Source of the DNA: Fermentibacter sp963718745 [NCBI: Candidatus Fermentibacterota bacterium]
GTDB taxonomy: Bacteria; Fermentibacterota; Fermentibacteria; Fermentibacterales
NCBI GenBank assembly: GCA_963718745.1
Contig: OY970370.1
Location: 992,001 to 1,056,000 of the forward strand
Direction: 5' to 3'
DNA length: 64,000 nt
How positions within the stretch are numbered: position 1 is the first letter of the stretch; each line of letters opens with the position of its first letter. The notes beneath the pieces are model-generated. The model was given only the letters and a program-made list of their open reading frames with translations, was not told the origin of the DNA and made no database searches. Positions 15,868 to 24,912 of this stretch are shown piece after piece. Position numbers and translations under genes: made by a program.

Positions 15868-18330
15868 CTACTCTGCGATGCGGAGCATCTTCTGAACAGC
15901 GCTCTGCCCAACGGCATCGAGCCTGCAGAAGTAGACACCCGCAGCAACCGTGTTGCCGGAATCGTCACGCCCGTCCCAGATCAGCGAGTGGTTGGCTGCA
16001 GCCATCTCGCCGTCGGCGATGGTCCTGATGATCCTTCCGGTCATGTCGTAAACCCTCAGGGACGCGTCGCCGGCCGCAGGCAGGCTGAAGCTGATGACGG
16101 TCTCGGAGCTGAACGGGTTCGGGAAGGTTCCGTGGAGCGTCAGCGTCGCGGGGAGCTCGGGAGAGGATACTCCCGGGGCGGTCCCGAACGCGTAGATGCC
16201 ACCCTCGGTTATCGGGGCGCACATCCTGCCGCTCTGGTAGAAGCTGTCCATCCGGACCCAGGTGCCGTCGACCCAGCGGTAGACGGATCCCCTGGTGCCC
16301 TCGGAGGGGAACGATATCTCGCCCTGGACGTTGCTTACCGTCACGGGACCCGCGAGGATTCCATCCATCGCCGGGGCGACCGCGTCGATCGGGATCTGCG
16401 ACGAGAGGGAGAGGCCCAGCATGTCGGTCTCGGCGAGCACGCCGATCATGCCCGGCGCCATGGCTCCGGCCTCGACGTCGATCATCGCGCTGGTCACTTC
16501 GAGGACCATGCCCGAACTCTCGACATAGCCGACCGCAAGCTCCTTCATCGCGTCCAGTGCCGTTCCCGAGGAGTCGTAGCCGGTGATGCCGACCTCGAAG
16601 TTGCCGGCCTCCCAGGCTGCGAACCTGAAGGACCACAGGGTCCCCGAGAAGGCATTCATGTCGATCGTCGCCGTGCTGTCAGCGACGCCGTCTGTCAGGT
16701 GGGAGATGTTGAGAATCGGCCCAATCCAGTTGAATCCGTCCGGCGTGCTTGTCTCGACTATGTAGGGAGTCGTGTAGATGTCGAGGTACTGCGGATTGGC
16801 GAGGTTCTGGAAGAAGGCGACTAGGAGGTCCCTCTCCTCCATGTCCTGGGAGAGGGTGAACCTCAGCCCGGTCGTGCCGCCGGGGTTGTTGTTCGTGACG
16901 ACGAGATAGTTCGAACCGCCTCCACCGAGGTCGAAGCCGCCCGTGTACAGGTTGGCCTCGGTGAGGTCGATCTCGGTCACAGACACGATGTCGGCATCGT
17001 CGGTCTGCACTATGAATGCATCCCACTTGCCGTTGAGGGCGGGACCGGAACCGGATCCATCCGAGTACATCCCGCTGAAGAGAACATCGGGGTAGGCGGA
17101 GTAGTCGGGGAGGAACTTCGCATACTGTGCGGCGAAGACCGATGCCGTCAGTCCATACGCGACGTCGGCTATGAACACGGGCAGCGGGTAGTTGTTGAAG
17201 GTCCCCACGAACGACGCGGTCTGCGCGGCATGGGAGAACTGGTACGTGCTCCCCTCGAGGAAGTCGTACCTGTAGATCCCGCCTGCGTAGTCGCTGCGGA
17301 GCTGGTTGACGACGTTGGTCACCAGCCAGTCGTTGTAGATGGGATAGACGAGCTGCTCGAAGGCGACGCTGTCAGGCACCGCGGGGTCGATGGCCCTGGC
17401 CACAGCCTGCATGCCCGTCGTGTCGGCCTGTGCTATGTCGTAGCAGATGCCTTCGTCGACCCTCTGCCTCAGGTACATGAACCACAGCATCTCCTGGCCC
17501 AGGTTCTTGCTGAAGTCGAGCGACTTCAAGCCGGAGAAAGCATTGGGGAGCTCCTGGGGAGCGGCGTTCTCGAAGTTCTGGATGTTGCCCTGAACACCCA
17601 TCTTGGAGGGGCCGATGTTCGTGTAGGTCAGCCCGTAGCATTCGTACTGGGCCACCTGCCCGAGCCCCCTGCTCACCCAGAGCGCCTCGTCGGACCTGAC
17701 GCCATGCCTTATCAGCATTGCGAGGCCGGAGGGGATGTACCAGCAGCGGAGCTTGGAGGCCACGCCCTGGTTCGTCTTGAAGACGCCTGCGTTGATGTAG
17801 ACGATGTCGTGGTCGTTGAAGGTGCCGGTGCCGTCGAAGTCCCCGGGTTCTATGTGTGCGACGCGGCCGACACGGGTCGAAGGCGCCCCGCCTGGGTTCT
17901 GGTAGAAGTCGGGGAAGTCAGCCATGACGATCCAGATCCTGGGATCGGCATCGCTGTCGGGGACTGCACCGAGCAGGGTTGTGACGGTTCCGTACACATC
18001 GATGCCGTCGCCCTCGAACTGGGCGGTCAGGCTGTCGATCTCGACCTGCGTTATGTAGTTGCCCCACACCGCCGAGGTATCCGGGGCATCGGGATTGGTA
18101 CCCAGGTACGTGGAGTCCTGGACCAGCCAGTAGGCATTGTCGGTGATCGCAACGCAGATGAAGTCCATCGTTACCGGGGCATCCGGGAACTCGGACACGT
18201 CGGGGACGAGGAGAGGCACTACCTCCCCGACATCAAGAGCGCTTGCGGTACCGACACCCAGGGCCGGCAACAGGAGCACCGCCGCGGTAGACAGAAGGCC
18301 TGCCAGGCGGGATCCCGTCATTGCTCTCAT
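15868..18330 (-). CDS. large secreted protein with M30-like peptidase-derived domain and C-terminal sorting domain
   Basis: 820 residues with a signal peptide (RLAGLLSTAAVLLLPALG..ASA). The N-terminal region (about residues 100-330) has the layout of secreted M6/M30-type metallopeptidase-like domains. Where a HExxH helix would be expected it reads SGLAMLIRHGVRSDEALWVSRGLGQVAQY, so the zinc motif is missing and catalysis is unlikely. The C-terminal 85 residues form a type IX-like sorting/FlgD-like domain (FPNPFSSETVISFSLP, LRVYDMTGRIIRT, WDGRDDSGNTVAAGVYF). The ATG was chosen over an upstream start because GGAGG lies 8-9 nt before it and the signal peptide follows directly. Confidence 0.78.
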   Translation of the reverse strand: MRAMTGSRLAGLLSTAAVLLLPALGVGTASALDVGEVVPLLVPDVSEFPDAPVTMDFICVAITDNAYWLVQDSTYLGTNPDAPDTSAVWGNYITQVEIDSLTAQFEGDGIDVYGTVTTLLGAVPDSDADPRIWIVMADFPDFYQNPGGAPSTRVGRVAHIEPGDFDGTGTFNDHDIVYINAGVFKTNQGVASKLRCWYIPSGLAMLIRHGVRSDEALWVSRGLGQVAQYECYGLTYTNIGPSKMGVQGNIQNFENAAPQELPNAFSGLKSLDFSKNLGQEMLWFMYLRQRVDEGICYDIAQADTTGMQAVARAIDPAVPDSVAFEQLVYPIYNDWLVTNVVNQLRSDYAGGIYRYDFLEGSTYQFSHAAQTASFVGTFNNYPLPVFIADVAYGLTASVFAAQYAKFLPDYSAYPDVLFSGMYSDGSGSGPALNGKWDAFIVQTDDADIVSVTEIDLTEANLYTGGFDLGGGGSNYLVVTNNNPGGTTGLRFTLSQDMEERDLLVAFFQNLANPQYLDIYTTPYIVETSTPDGFNWIGPILNISHLTDGVADSTATIDMNAFSGTLWSFRFAAWEAGNFEVGITGYDSSGTALDAMKELAVGYVESSGMVLEVTSAMIDVEAGAMAPGMIGVLAETDMLGLSLSSQIPIDAVAPAMDGILAGPVTVSNVQGEISFPSEGTRGSVYRWVDGTWVRMDSFYQSGRMCAPITEGGIYAFGTAPGVSSPELPATLTLHGTFPNPFSSETVISFSLPAAGDASLRVYDMTGRIIRTIADGEMAAANHSLIWDGRDDSGNTVAAGVYFCRLDAVGQSAVQKMLRIAE

Positions 18331-18424
18331 ACTCAACCTCCTCCTGACGAGCGGCAGCTTGTCGCCGCTGCCGGAACGCATCCTCCCGGCGCTGCTTTCG
18401 CGCCCGGATGTCATCGTATCCACT

Positions 18425-19738
18425 TTATTCCTCATCTCCAGACATGCCGGCCCCGATGGGCGAGAGCATATCCTGCCAGTTCGAATAACTGGGCTCGCCG
18501 GCAACGCTGGAGTAGACCTGGATGAAGTTGCCCGTTCCGTCGGAATCGACGAAGACGAACGTCTCGGTTCCCTGTCGGCTGTAGGTCCACACCTCGTACG
18601 GGAGCGTGTCGATCTGGAGGGGCATCCTGTCGATATCGTCCGGACGGCCGAACTTGATGTACACCCTCCCCCTGTCGGTACGCCATCCTTCCCTGAAGAT
18701 GGTTGTGAAGGACGTCGCCTCCCTGCACCTCGCCTCGAAATCCGCCCGCATCCCGGGTCTGGCGGTCCAGTAGCTCTCGTAGTACGCCACCCTGGCTTCG
18801 TCTCCGTCCAGACCCTCCATGACGGCCCTGTCTCCCGAACCGAGCAGGAGATAGAACTGAGGGAGGTATTCCGATGCCGAGCCCGGCTCGAACACCGGGT
18901 CGGCCTCAGCGACGGACACTTCGCGCATGATCATTATCGGCTTCCTCTCGAGGAGGGTGTCCGACCGGGTGATCACCGCGGTCTCGAGGTAGTGCAGGCC
19001 CGAGATCCTGGCGGCCGAGAGGTCGAGGCTGTCCAGCAGTCCCACGGCATCCGCACCCTCGGGTATCTCGATCGAATCCCACGGCCTTGCGAAGAGATAG
19101 GTACCCGAGGCATCCGTCAGACGGCTCTGCCTCAGGACGGTTTCGCCTCCCAGACCGTAGATCTCGGAGTAGATGAAGGCCCTCCACTCTCCCGGCAGAT
19201 CGAACCTGCTGTCTGCGGCAGGGAAGATCACCAGGCCTCCCTTCCTGAAGGGATTCTGGGATTCCTCTACTGCCGGCATGACGGTGTTGGCGATCTCCAA
19301 CTCGCTCATGGCAGAGGTCCCGTCCATGCTCAACTGTCTGGACGCGGTTCCCCTCCTGCCGTTGGACAGGTCGGTGATCGTTACGAACAGGGTGAAATCC
19401 CCTGCTCCAACCGCCATAATCGTCGAATTGACGACCGACCTGTCCTCGCTCCATCCGGTTTCGGAGATCCACTGCCTTACGTTCAGAGTGTCACCGGAAG
19501 GGGACACGAGAACGGCATCCGTCTGGAAGGAGGAGAGATCGCCTGCGTTGCGCGCGAGCTGACCGATCGGGACGTACTCGTAGATCTCGAGGGCGAGCGT
19601 GTCCGAATCGACCAGGTGGAAAACCGCCGTGTCGATGCTGAACGCGAGGTCGCCCTGTGAGGCCGTGGCGAGGCCCGATTCGGCGGAACATGCGCCTGCG
19701 GCCATGAGGAGGATCGCAATCAGCCTATATGCGTTCAT
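18425..19738 (-). CDS. GWxTD domain-containing secreted protein
   Basis: 437 residues with an N-terminal signal sequence (AILLMAAGACSAES; a lipobox-like AGAC is present at residues 14-17). The C-terminal 120 residues are the GWxTD domain: ATSFTTIFREGWRTDRGRVYI, then KFGRPDDIDRMP, YEVWTYSRQGTETFVFVD. These domains are frequent in FCB-group genomes and their function is unknown. The middle is a beta-rich region. The start is an ATG with GGAGGG, and the gene overlaps the preceding GWxTD-like gene by 14 nt, which suggests translational coupling and a joint product. Confidence 0.85.
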   Translation of the reverse strand: MNAYRLIAILLMAAGACSAESGLATASQGDLAFSIDTAVFHLVDSDTLALEIYEYVPIGQLARNAGDLSSFQTDAVLVSPSGDTLNVRQWISETGWSEDRSVVNSTIMAVGAGDFTLFVTITDLSNGRRGTASRQLSMDGTSAMSELEIANTVMPAVEESQNPFRKGGLVIFPAADSRFDLPGEWRAFIYSEIYGLGGETVLRQSRLTDASGTYLFARPWDSIEIPEGADAVGLLDSLDLSAARISGLHYLETAVITRSDTLLERKPIMIMREVSVAEADPVFEPGSASEYLPQFYLLLGSGDRAVMEGLDGDEARVAYYESYWTARPGMRADFEARCREATSFTTIFREGWRTDRGRVYIKFGRPDDIDRMPLQIDTLPYEVWTYSRQGTETFVFVDSDGTGNFIQVYSSVAGEPSYSNWQDMLSPIGAGMSGDEE

Positions 19739-20852
19739 ACGCCCTCCTGATCTCGGCCCAGGAAGTCACCAGCTCGTAGATCCCGATCCCGTACTCGTCC
19801 GCGAAGACGACCGTGATCGCGGGAGTGAAGTAGGTCCAGACCTGATAGGGGATGTCGTCGGTCTCGAAGGGCATGTCCTCCAGGATGTCCGGCTCCCCCA
19901 TGAGGGCGTAGACCCGCCCCATGTCCGTGTCTATGCCGATGGTTCCGGCGGTCGAGAAGTGTTCCATTATGTAGTCGAGCCGCTCCAGATACATGTCCAG
20001 GTACTCGTTGACCGGAGTCATGGGCGTCGGATCCTTCTCCTGCCAGAACTGCGACATCGTCGCCCTTCGTCCGGCTTCGGAATCCGCCCGGTCGAGATCC
20101 TCCAGCAGATCCACCCCGGCGATCGGACGCACCAGGTCCGCAGTGAGCGACGCGTTGCCGCCCCAGACGTCCCAGTCGTTCCTGATCTCCAGGAGGATGA
20201 CGGATGAGGTCTGTATCTCGCTGCCCAGGACAGCTGCAACCGTGAGGTCGTACTCTCCCGCGGGCAGAAGCCCGAGAGACACCGTTCCACGGTATGTCTC
20301 CGCCGACTCGTGCGCAAGCCATCCCTCGAGAGCCGTGTCGCCGGAAGCGCTTCTGAGGAGGAAGGCCGCCTCGAGCGAATCCGGCAGTTCGGAACCCTCC
20401 GGGGGGAAGACCTGCCACGAGAAGTCGATGGAACCCGCTATCCGTCTGTTGTCTCCGGCGATCTGGACCAGGGAGGAGGACCATCTCTCGGCAGTCCTGA
20501 GAGGGACTTCGACGGATGTCTCCCTCCGGGTGGTCCGACCCGACTCGAGATCCCTGACCATGAGAACCAGGTCCTGCCTTCCGGCATCGATGTCTTCCAG
20601 CGTGAGGACCTGGACATACGGGAGTTCGGCATGCGTGACCGTACCGCCGCTTCTCGCGAAACCGCCACCGGCAATCGTTACGACCGTCTCGAAGGAGGCC
20701 GTTTCGATGCCGTTCTCGCGCACGAAAACGAGATCCCCCTCTTCGATCGTCGCGCTGACGGCTATGGATCCGGGATCCGCAGCCGTTGAGGGTGCGACGG
20801 TCCAGCCGAGCTGGAGACCCGTCAGCGCGAGGAGGATTGCAGATACGGTCAT
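19725..20852 (-). CDS. GWxTD-like secreted protein, divergent paralogue
   Basis: 375 residues with a signal peptide (MTVSAILLALTGLQLGWTV). The C-terminal region aligns by eye with the GWxTD domain of the downstream neighbour: VNEYLDMYLERLDYIME, then GTIGIDTDMGRVYALMGEPDILEDMP and YQVWTYFTPAITVVFADE. The Gly-Trp of the name motif is replaced (GIDTD), while the DMGRVYALMGEPD core remains. The central region is Ig-like and beta-rich. The start ATG has only a weak ribosome-binding site. Tandem placement with the true GWxTD gene suggests duplication followed by divergence. Confidence 0.8.
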   Translation of the reverse strand: MTVSAILLALTGLQLGWTVAPSTAADPGSIAVSATIEEGDLVFVRENGIETASFETVVTIAGGGFARSGGTVTHAELPYVQVLTLEDIDAGRQDLVLMVRDLESGRTTRRETSVEVPLRTAERWSSSLVQIAGDNRRIAGSIDFSWQVFPPEGSELPDSLEAAFLLRSASGDTALEGWLAHESAETYRGTVSLGLLPAGEYDLTVAAVLGSEIQTSSVILLEIRNDWDVWGGNASLTADLVRPIAGVDLLEDLDRADSEAGRRATMSQFWQEKDPTPMTPVNEYLDMYLERLDYIMEHFSTAGTIGIDTDMGRVYALMGEPDILEDMPFETDDIPYQVWTYFTPAITVVFADEYGIGIYELVTSWAEIRRAYERI

Positions 20853-20872
20853 TCAGAAGCCTTCCGGCCGCC

Positions 20873-20903
20873 CGGGCGGGAGGAGCGGAGCCCCTCCCGC
20901 CCG
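20873..20903 (-). terminator. strong GC-rich hairpin after the PorV-like gene
   Basis: 11-bp stem CGGGCGGGAGG/CCTCCCGCCCG with a 9-nt loop, between the PorV-like gene and the GWxTD-like gene. No T tract follows, so it may attenuate or stabilise the message instead of ending it. Confidence 0.5.
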
Positions 20904-20910
20904 AACCGGT

Positions 20911-21891
20911 CTAGAACTCGAACCCCAGGCTGGCCCTGTGGACCATGTCCAGCCTGTTGAAGTCGGCATACGCGTAATCGAGCGCGATCGTGCGACCACC
21001 CATGGGGATGCGGAATCCCGCACCGGCCGTGAGGCCTTCCTCGTCGGTGTTCACGCGATAGCCGCCACGGAGGGCGACCATGCCGTTGTACCAGTATTCG
21101 CCGCCGATGTTGACCTGCTCGACATTGTCATTGGGGTGAACGCCGTCGACCGCGATAGTCATGAAGTGCGGACCCTGGTCTATCACGTCCATGGCGAGAC
21201 CCAGCTTGAAGGTCATCGGAAGCGAGTAGGGAAGATACGTCTTGGTGGAGTCCGACCCGCTGTAGTAGTCGTCGAACTCGCCATCGGGAGTGAGCTCCCC
21301 GCCGAAGTGCTGGATGGCCATGCCGATCCTCAGGGTGCGGAAACCGGTGTTGTAGAGCGTCCCGAGGTCGACTGCCAGGCCGGAGGCCGATATGTCGTCC
21401 CACCCTTCGCGGACATACTTGAACGTCACGCCTGCGCTGAACCTGTCGGTCAGCAGTCTGGAGTAGGTCAGCCCGACCACCATGTCGCTGCAGGTGAAGG
21501 TCTCCCCTGTCCCCTGCGGATCCTCGATGGTGGTGAGATCCATGTCGCCGGAGCTGAGGAGCCCGAACTGCAGGGCGAAGGTGCCGATCGAAGGGAACTC
21601 CCTCGTGACGACACCCGCCTCGTAGCGGACATCCTCGAACCACTCCGTATGGGTGAGCTGCACCTGCGTGCCGGGCACGCGAACCAGACAAGCGGGATTC
21701 CACCAGGCGGCGCTCGCATCGTCCGCCGTGGCGACGAAGGCGCCGCCCATGGCTGCCCCCCTGGTGCCCAGACCTATCTTGAGGAACTGGGCGCCGGCGG
21801 TTCCCACCTTGGCGAAACTCGCGTCTGCCACTGCCGGGAAGAGCAGGAGGACGGCAGCCGCTGCAATCAGGATTCTTCCTGTCAGTTTCAT
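20911..21891 (-). CDS. PorV/PorQ-family outer-membrane beta-barrel protein
   Basis: 326 residues with a signal peptide (LIAAAAVLLLFPAVADA). The family opening is clear: GAQFLKIGLGTRGAAMGGAFVATADDASAAWWNPACLV is the region, with GTRGAAMGGAF as the core motif. Alternating amphipathic strands run to a C-terminal Phe (ASLGFEF), the usual signal for BAM-dependent assembly. PorV in Bacteroidetes shuttles type IX secretion substrates. Sorting-domain proteins on both sides of this gene make a similar role possible, but no other type IX machinery gene is visible here. Confidence 0.85.
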   Translation of the reverse strand: MKLTGRILIAAAAVLLLFPAVADASFAKVGTAGAQFLKIGLGTRGAAMGGAFVATADDASAAWWNPACLVRVPGTQVQLTHTEWFEDVRYEAGVVTREFPSIGTFALQFGLLSSGDMDLTTIEDPQGTGETFTCSDMVVGLTYSRLLTDRFSAGVTFKYVREGWDDISASGLAVDLGTLYNTGFRTLRIGMAIQHFGGELTPDGEFDDYYSGSDSTKTYLPYSLPMTFKLGLAMDVIDQGPHFMTIAVDGVHPNDNVEQVNIGGEYWYNGMVALRGGYRVNTDEEGLTAGAGFRIPMGGRTIALDYAYADFNRLDMVHRASLGFEF

Positions 21892-21904
21892 TGCCCCCTC
21901 CTTC

Positions 21905-24133
21905 CTACTTTATGATGGCAAACTTGCCGACTACGTAATCATCTTCAGTCTCTATCCTGTAGAAGTACAGGCCGGAGACGACTTCCTGCTCGTTGCGGCT
22001 CACGAGGTCCCAGTACTCGGTACCCTCGTCGCCGCCCCATCCACGGTGCTCGAGGGTGACCACGTGGTCGCCGCCGAGCGTGTAGATGTAGATGTCGCAC
22101 ATGACAGGCAGATTGATGAAGGCGATCTTGTCGAAGTAGGTCTGCTCCCATGCCGCGGAACCGCGGTACGGGTTCGGGACCACAGTGACGAGTTCCTTCC
22201 AGTCCGCCGTGCTGTTCCAGGAGGGGATGACCGACAGAGGCGTTCCCTCGAGGGTCTGCTTGTAGTTGGAACGCGTGCTCTCCACATCGGTTTCCCCGTC
22301 GTACGCGCAGACGACGTAGTAGTACGGGAAGCCGTTCACCACTGTTTCGTCGTCATACGAGTAGGTCCCGGTCCCGGGGATGTCGGCTATCAGTTCCCAT
22401 CCGGACGGAGCGAACGTGGACCTGTAGATGCGGTAGCCGCCGAAGGGCTCGTAGGTCTCTGCGTTGGCGCCCCACTCGAGATGGACGTTCCCGTCCTGGG
22501 CCTCGTAGAAGAGGATGGGCGTGGGCGGGAGCTTGGGTACGCCCCATCCGCCGTCGCGGTAGTAGGCGTCGAGGAGGTTGTCCGCACCCTGCCTGAGACC
22601 GTCGAGACCGAGGCCTACGATCCAGCCGCCCACCATGAAGAGGCTGTCGCCGTCCGCCAGAGTCGTCGGTCCCATCGTGACCAGGAACCTGTAGTCGAAC
22701 GTCGGATAGCCCTGCAGGAGCGGGGTTTCGTCGACGATCGGCCACGGACCCTGGTTCGTGGTGGAGATCGCTTCGGGGGCATTGGGGTTGCCGACCCAGC
22801 CTTCGAGGTAGCTCGGGCCGCTGTACTGGCCGCTGGCGTCGGGATTCATGCCCCACTGCATGTTGTAGCGCTCGGGGTCGGTACCCGGATCGCTCTCCCA
22901 GTTCCACCATGTGTGGGACAGGGGGATCGGATAGCCGTAGACATCGATCGGACGCTCGATGGTGCCGTCCGACTTCTTCAGCCAGTAGTCCAGCAGGCGC
23001 CAGCCGATGAAGCCGTTGCAGACGGGGATGTTGTCGGGCTCGCCGGAATCATCGACCGACGACGCCGCGAAGTCGCTGTCCCACAGATAGCTCATGTTGC
23101 GGGGCACGACGAGGTATGTCGTGTCGCCGACGGTGTGGGTCCAGTGGTTCTCGGGCATTCCGAGCGCGAAGAGCTCGAGGCCCGTGTTCGGATCGATCGC
23201 ATAGATGGTGTCCGCGCCCACGACCTTGGCGAGCACCGTGAAGTGATCGCTTACGCCGTCCGCATTCACATCGGCGTCGACGATCCCGTCTCCCCCGACG
23301 TAGTTGTAGTAGTAGTAGATGTTGTCCTCGGGGACGGCGTACACGGCATCCGGGTTCTGCTGGTAGGTGAAGTAGTCGGCCTCGGATGCGATGGTGCCGT
23401 CGTCGAAGACGTACTCGAAGGGGTTGTCCGGATCGTTGCACCAGATCGCATGGCCGTCATAGAAGACCATGTCGTCCAGGTGGCAGTCCGTGACGTCGCC
23501 CTGGGCAACGTCGCAGTCGGCCTTGATGGCTATCGTCAGGCCCTCGAGGGGGACGCCGGGAGCACCATGGGCGCTCTCGTGGGTCATGACGAAGTAGTTG
23601 GCTATGAAGGTGTTGAACCCGGGGGTGCCCCAGGAGTAGTTCTCCTCGTAGACCTTCAGGCCGTAGGGATCGTCGTTGTTGGGACCCCAGTCGTCGTAGC
23701 CGTAGTGGCTCTCTTCGAGGGCTGTGGGTCCGGGGACCAGCTTGACGAGGGGGAAGCCCTCGCTGCACCAGAACTCCCAGCCTGCCGAATAGTCGGTGGC
23801 GCTGGCCCACTTCGCGAGAGAGTCGCCGTGAACGGTCACGGGACCGTAGCATCCGCTCCAGAACTCGCCGTCCCAGAGGTAGCTGTTCGCTTCGCCGCCC
23901 GGCCACTCCATCGAAGGATAGACCGACCAGGGATCGCCGAACAGCCCGATGTTGAGGAAAGCGCTCCAGGTATAAGAGAGATTGTGCAGAACCCAGACCG
24001 CGGGCGGACGGGCGTCCGTTCCCTCGGGCGGCATGACGTGCCTCAGGCTCCTGGCACCCGCAGTGCCTGTCATGATGACGAGCATCAGTATCGCGAGAAT
24101 CAGAAGCCCGGGTCTCTGGCTGGATTTTCTCAT
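21905..24133 (-). CDS. large secreted protein with fibronectin-type region and C-terminal sorting domain
   Basis: 742 residues with a signal peptide (LLILAILMLVIMTGTAGA). Most of the chain is an unfamiliar Tyr/Trp/Gly/Asp-rich region. Around residues 560-650 there is a fibronectin type III-like segment (GNVHLEWGANAE..FGGYRIYRST..GTYSYDDETVVNGFPYYY is the span). The C-terminus is a sorting-type domain: VTVVPNPYRGSAAWE, CDIYIYTLGGDHV, VVSGLYFYRIE..VGKFAIIK. No catalytic motif is recognised. The ATG is chosen from the double GGAGGTGAAGGAGGG upstream. Probably exported through the same route as the other sorting-domain protein. Confidence 0.78.
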   Translation of the reverse strand: MRKSSQRPGLLILAILMLVIMTGTAGARSLRHVMPPEGTDARPPAVWVLHNLSYTWSAFLNIGLFGDPWSVYPSMEWPGGEANSYLWDGEFWSGCYGPVTVHGDSLAKWASATDYSAGWEFWCSEGFPLVKLVPGPTALEESHYGYDDWGPNNDDPYGLKVYEENYSWGTPGFNTFIANYFVMTHESAHGAPGVPLEGLTIAIKADCDVAQGDVTDCHLDDMVFYDGHAIWCNDPDNPFEYVFDDGTIASEADYFTYQQNPDAVYAVPEDNIYYYYNYVGGDGIVDADVNADGVSDHFTVLAKVVGADTIYAIDPNTGLELFALGMPENHWTHTVGDTTYLVVPRNMSYLWDSDFAASSVDDSGEPDNIPVCNGFIGWRLLDYWLKKSDGTIERPIDVYGYPIPLSHTWWNWESDPGTDPERYNMQWGMNPDASGQYSGPSYLEGWVGNPNAPEAISTTNQGPWPIVDETPLLQGYPTFDYRFLVTMGPTTLADGDSLFMVGGWIVGLGLDGLRQGADNLLDAYYRDGGWGVPKLPPTPILFYEAQDGNVHLEWGANAETYEPFGGYRIYRSTFAPSGWELIADIPGTGTYSYDDETVVNGFPYYYVVCAYDGETDVESTRSNYKQTLEGTPLSVIPSWNSTADWKELVTVVPNPYRGSAAWEQTYFDKIAFINLPVMCDIYIYTLGGDHVVTLEHRGWGGDEGTEYWDLVSRNEQEVVSGLYFYRIETEDDYVVGKFAIIK

Positions 24134-24169
24134 ACCCTCCTTCACCTCCAATTCATCCGCTTTGACGCC

Positions 24170-24199
24170 GGAGCCTTCCGGGCTCTCCCGGCAGGCTCC
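24170..24199 (-). terminator. two-part hairpin downstream of tonB
   Basis: Outer stem GGAGCCT/AGGCTCC and inner stem CCGGG/CCCGG with an AGAG loop. It lies between the end of the tonB gene and the start of the large secreted protein gene, so it may separate the energy-transduction cluster from the surface-protein genes. Confidence 0.5.
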
Positions 24200-24229
24200 A
24201 GACTGGAATAGTGCTTCACTGTCTCCATG

Positions 24230-24901
24230 CTAGCTCGTCAGCGAGAACCGGTATGTGAGTGTCGTCCAGACGCCCACCGGTATCCCGTTGTTAGAGGCCG
24301 GAACCCATCTCGTCCTCGGAGCCGCGGCCAGGGCGGCCTCGTCGAGCGACGAGACGCCGCTCGAGTTGTAGAGCTGCACATCACCGACGGTGCCGTCTGA
24401 TTTGACGAACACCCAGAGGACCACGCTGCCTTCCACGCCGGCCATGCGGGCCATCTCGGGATAGGCCGGCGCCGGCTGGAATGTGCAGGAAGGGAAGACC
24501 TCGGCGGGCATGAACCTGGGAGGTCCCATGGTACCGTCGCCCTGTCCGACATCCTCGAGGGTCTGCGACACCGTGGTCACGCTGGAGAGGCCGATCGTAT
24601 CGGAGCTCAGAGAGATCGTCACGTCCGTCTGGAGCTGCTCGATCATTTCCTCGGCCGCCTGCTGCATCTCTTCCTGCTCCTGCTGGACCTCCTCCTGCTG
24701 CTCCTCGACCTGGTCGTCGAACGCGAGATCGGCCTCGACGGCCTCCATCTCGGTGTCCGAGGTGCGGGTGTTGATCCTGCCCATCTCGTTGGGAGGAATC
24801 GCCTCGAGCAGGACTATCATCGCGGTGAGCGCACCTACGGTGGCCCAGTCGTAGAGGAGGGCGGAGCGTTCCTTGAACTCGTTGTTCGCGTGGGTGCTCA
24901 T
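24230..24901 (-). CDS. tonB: TonB-family energy transducer
   Basis: 223 residues. A short cytoplasmic tail is followed by one membrane span (WATVGALTAMIVLLEAIP). A coiled-coil-prone Glu/Gln segment (residues 67-92, EEQQEEVQQEQEEMQQ) takes the place of the usual Pro-rich linker. The C-terminal TonB domain shows FQPAPAYPEMARMAGVEGSVVLWVFVKSDGTVGDV and SSLDEAALAAAPRTRWVPA as its region. It links the ExbB/ExbD motor to the TonB-dependent receptor encoded upstream in the same direction. AAGGAGGG precedes the ATG. Confidence 0.88.
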   Translation of the reverse strand: MSTHANNEFKERSALLYDWATVGALTAMIVLLEAIPPNEMGRINTRTSDTEMEAVEADLAFDDQVEEQQEEVQQEQEEMQQAAEEMIEQLQTDVTISLSSDTIGLSSVTTVSQTLEDVGQGDGTMGPPRFMPAEVFPSCTFQPAPAYPEMARMAGVEGSVVLWVFVKSDGTVGDVQLYNSSGVSSLDEAALAAAPRTRWVPASNNGIPVGVWTTLTYRFSLTS

Positions 24902-24912
24902 GTCCCTCCTTC

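Noticed and set aside
15868-18330. Active zinc metallopeptidase
   Set aside because: No HExxH or equivalent metal-binding pair could be found anywhere in the protein.
20853-20910. Intrinsic terminators with classic T tracts
   Set aside because: Hairpins here and elsewhere are strong but almost none is followed by a run of T, so they are listed as hairpin terminators with moderate confidence only.
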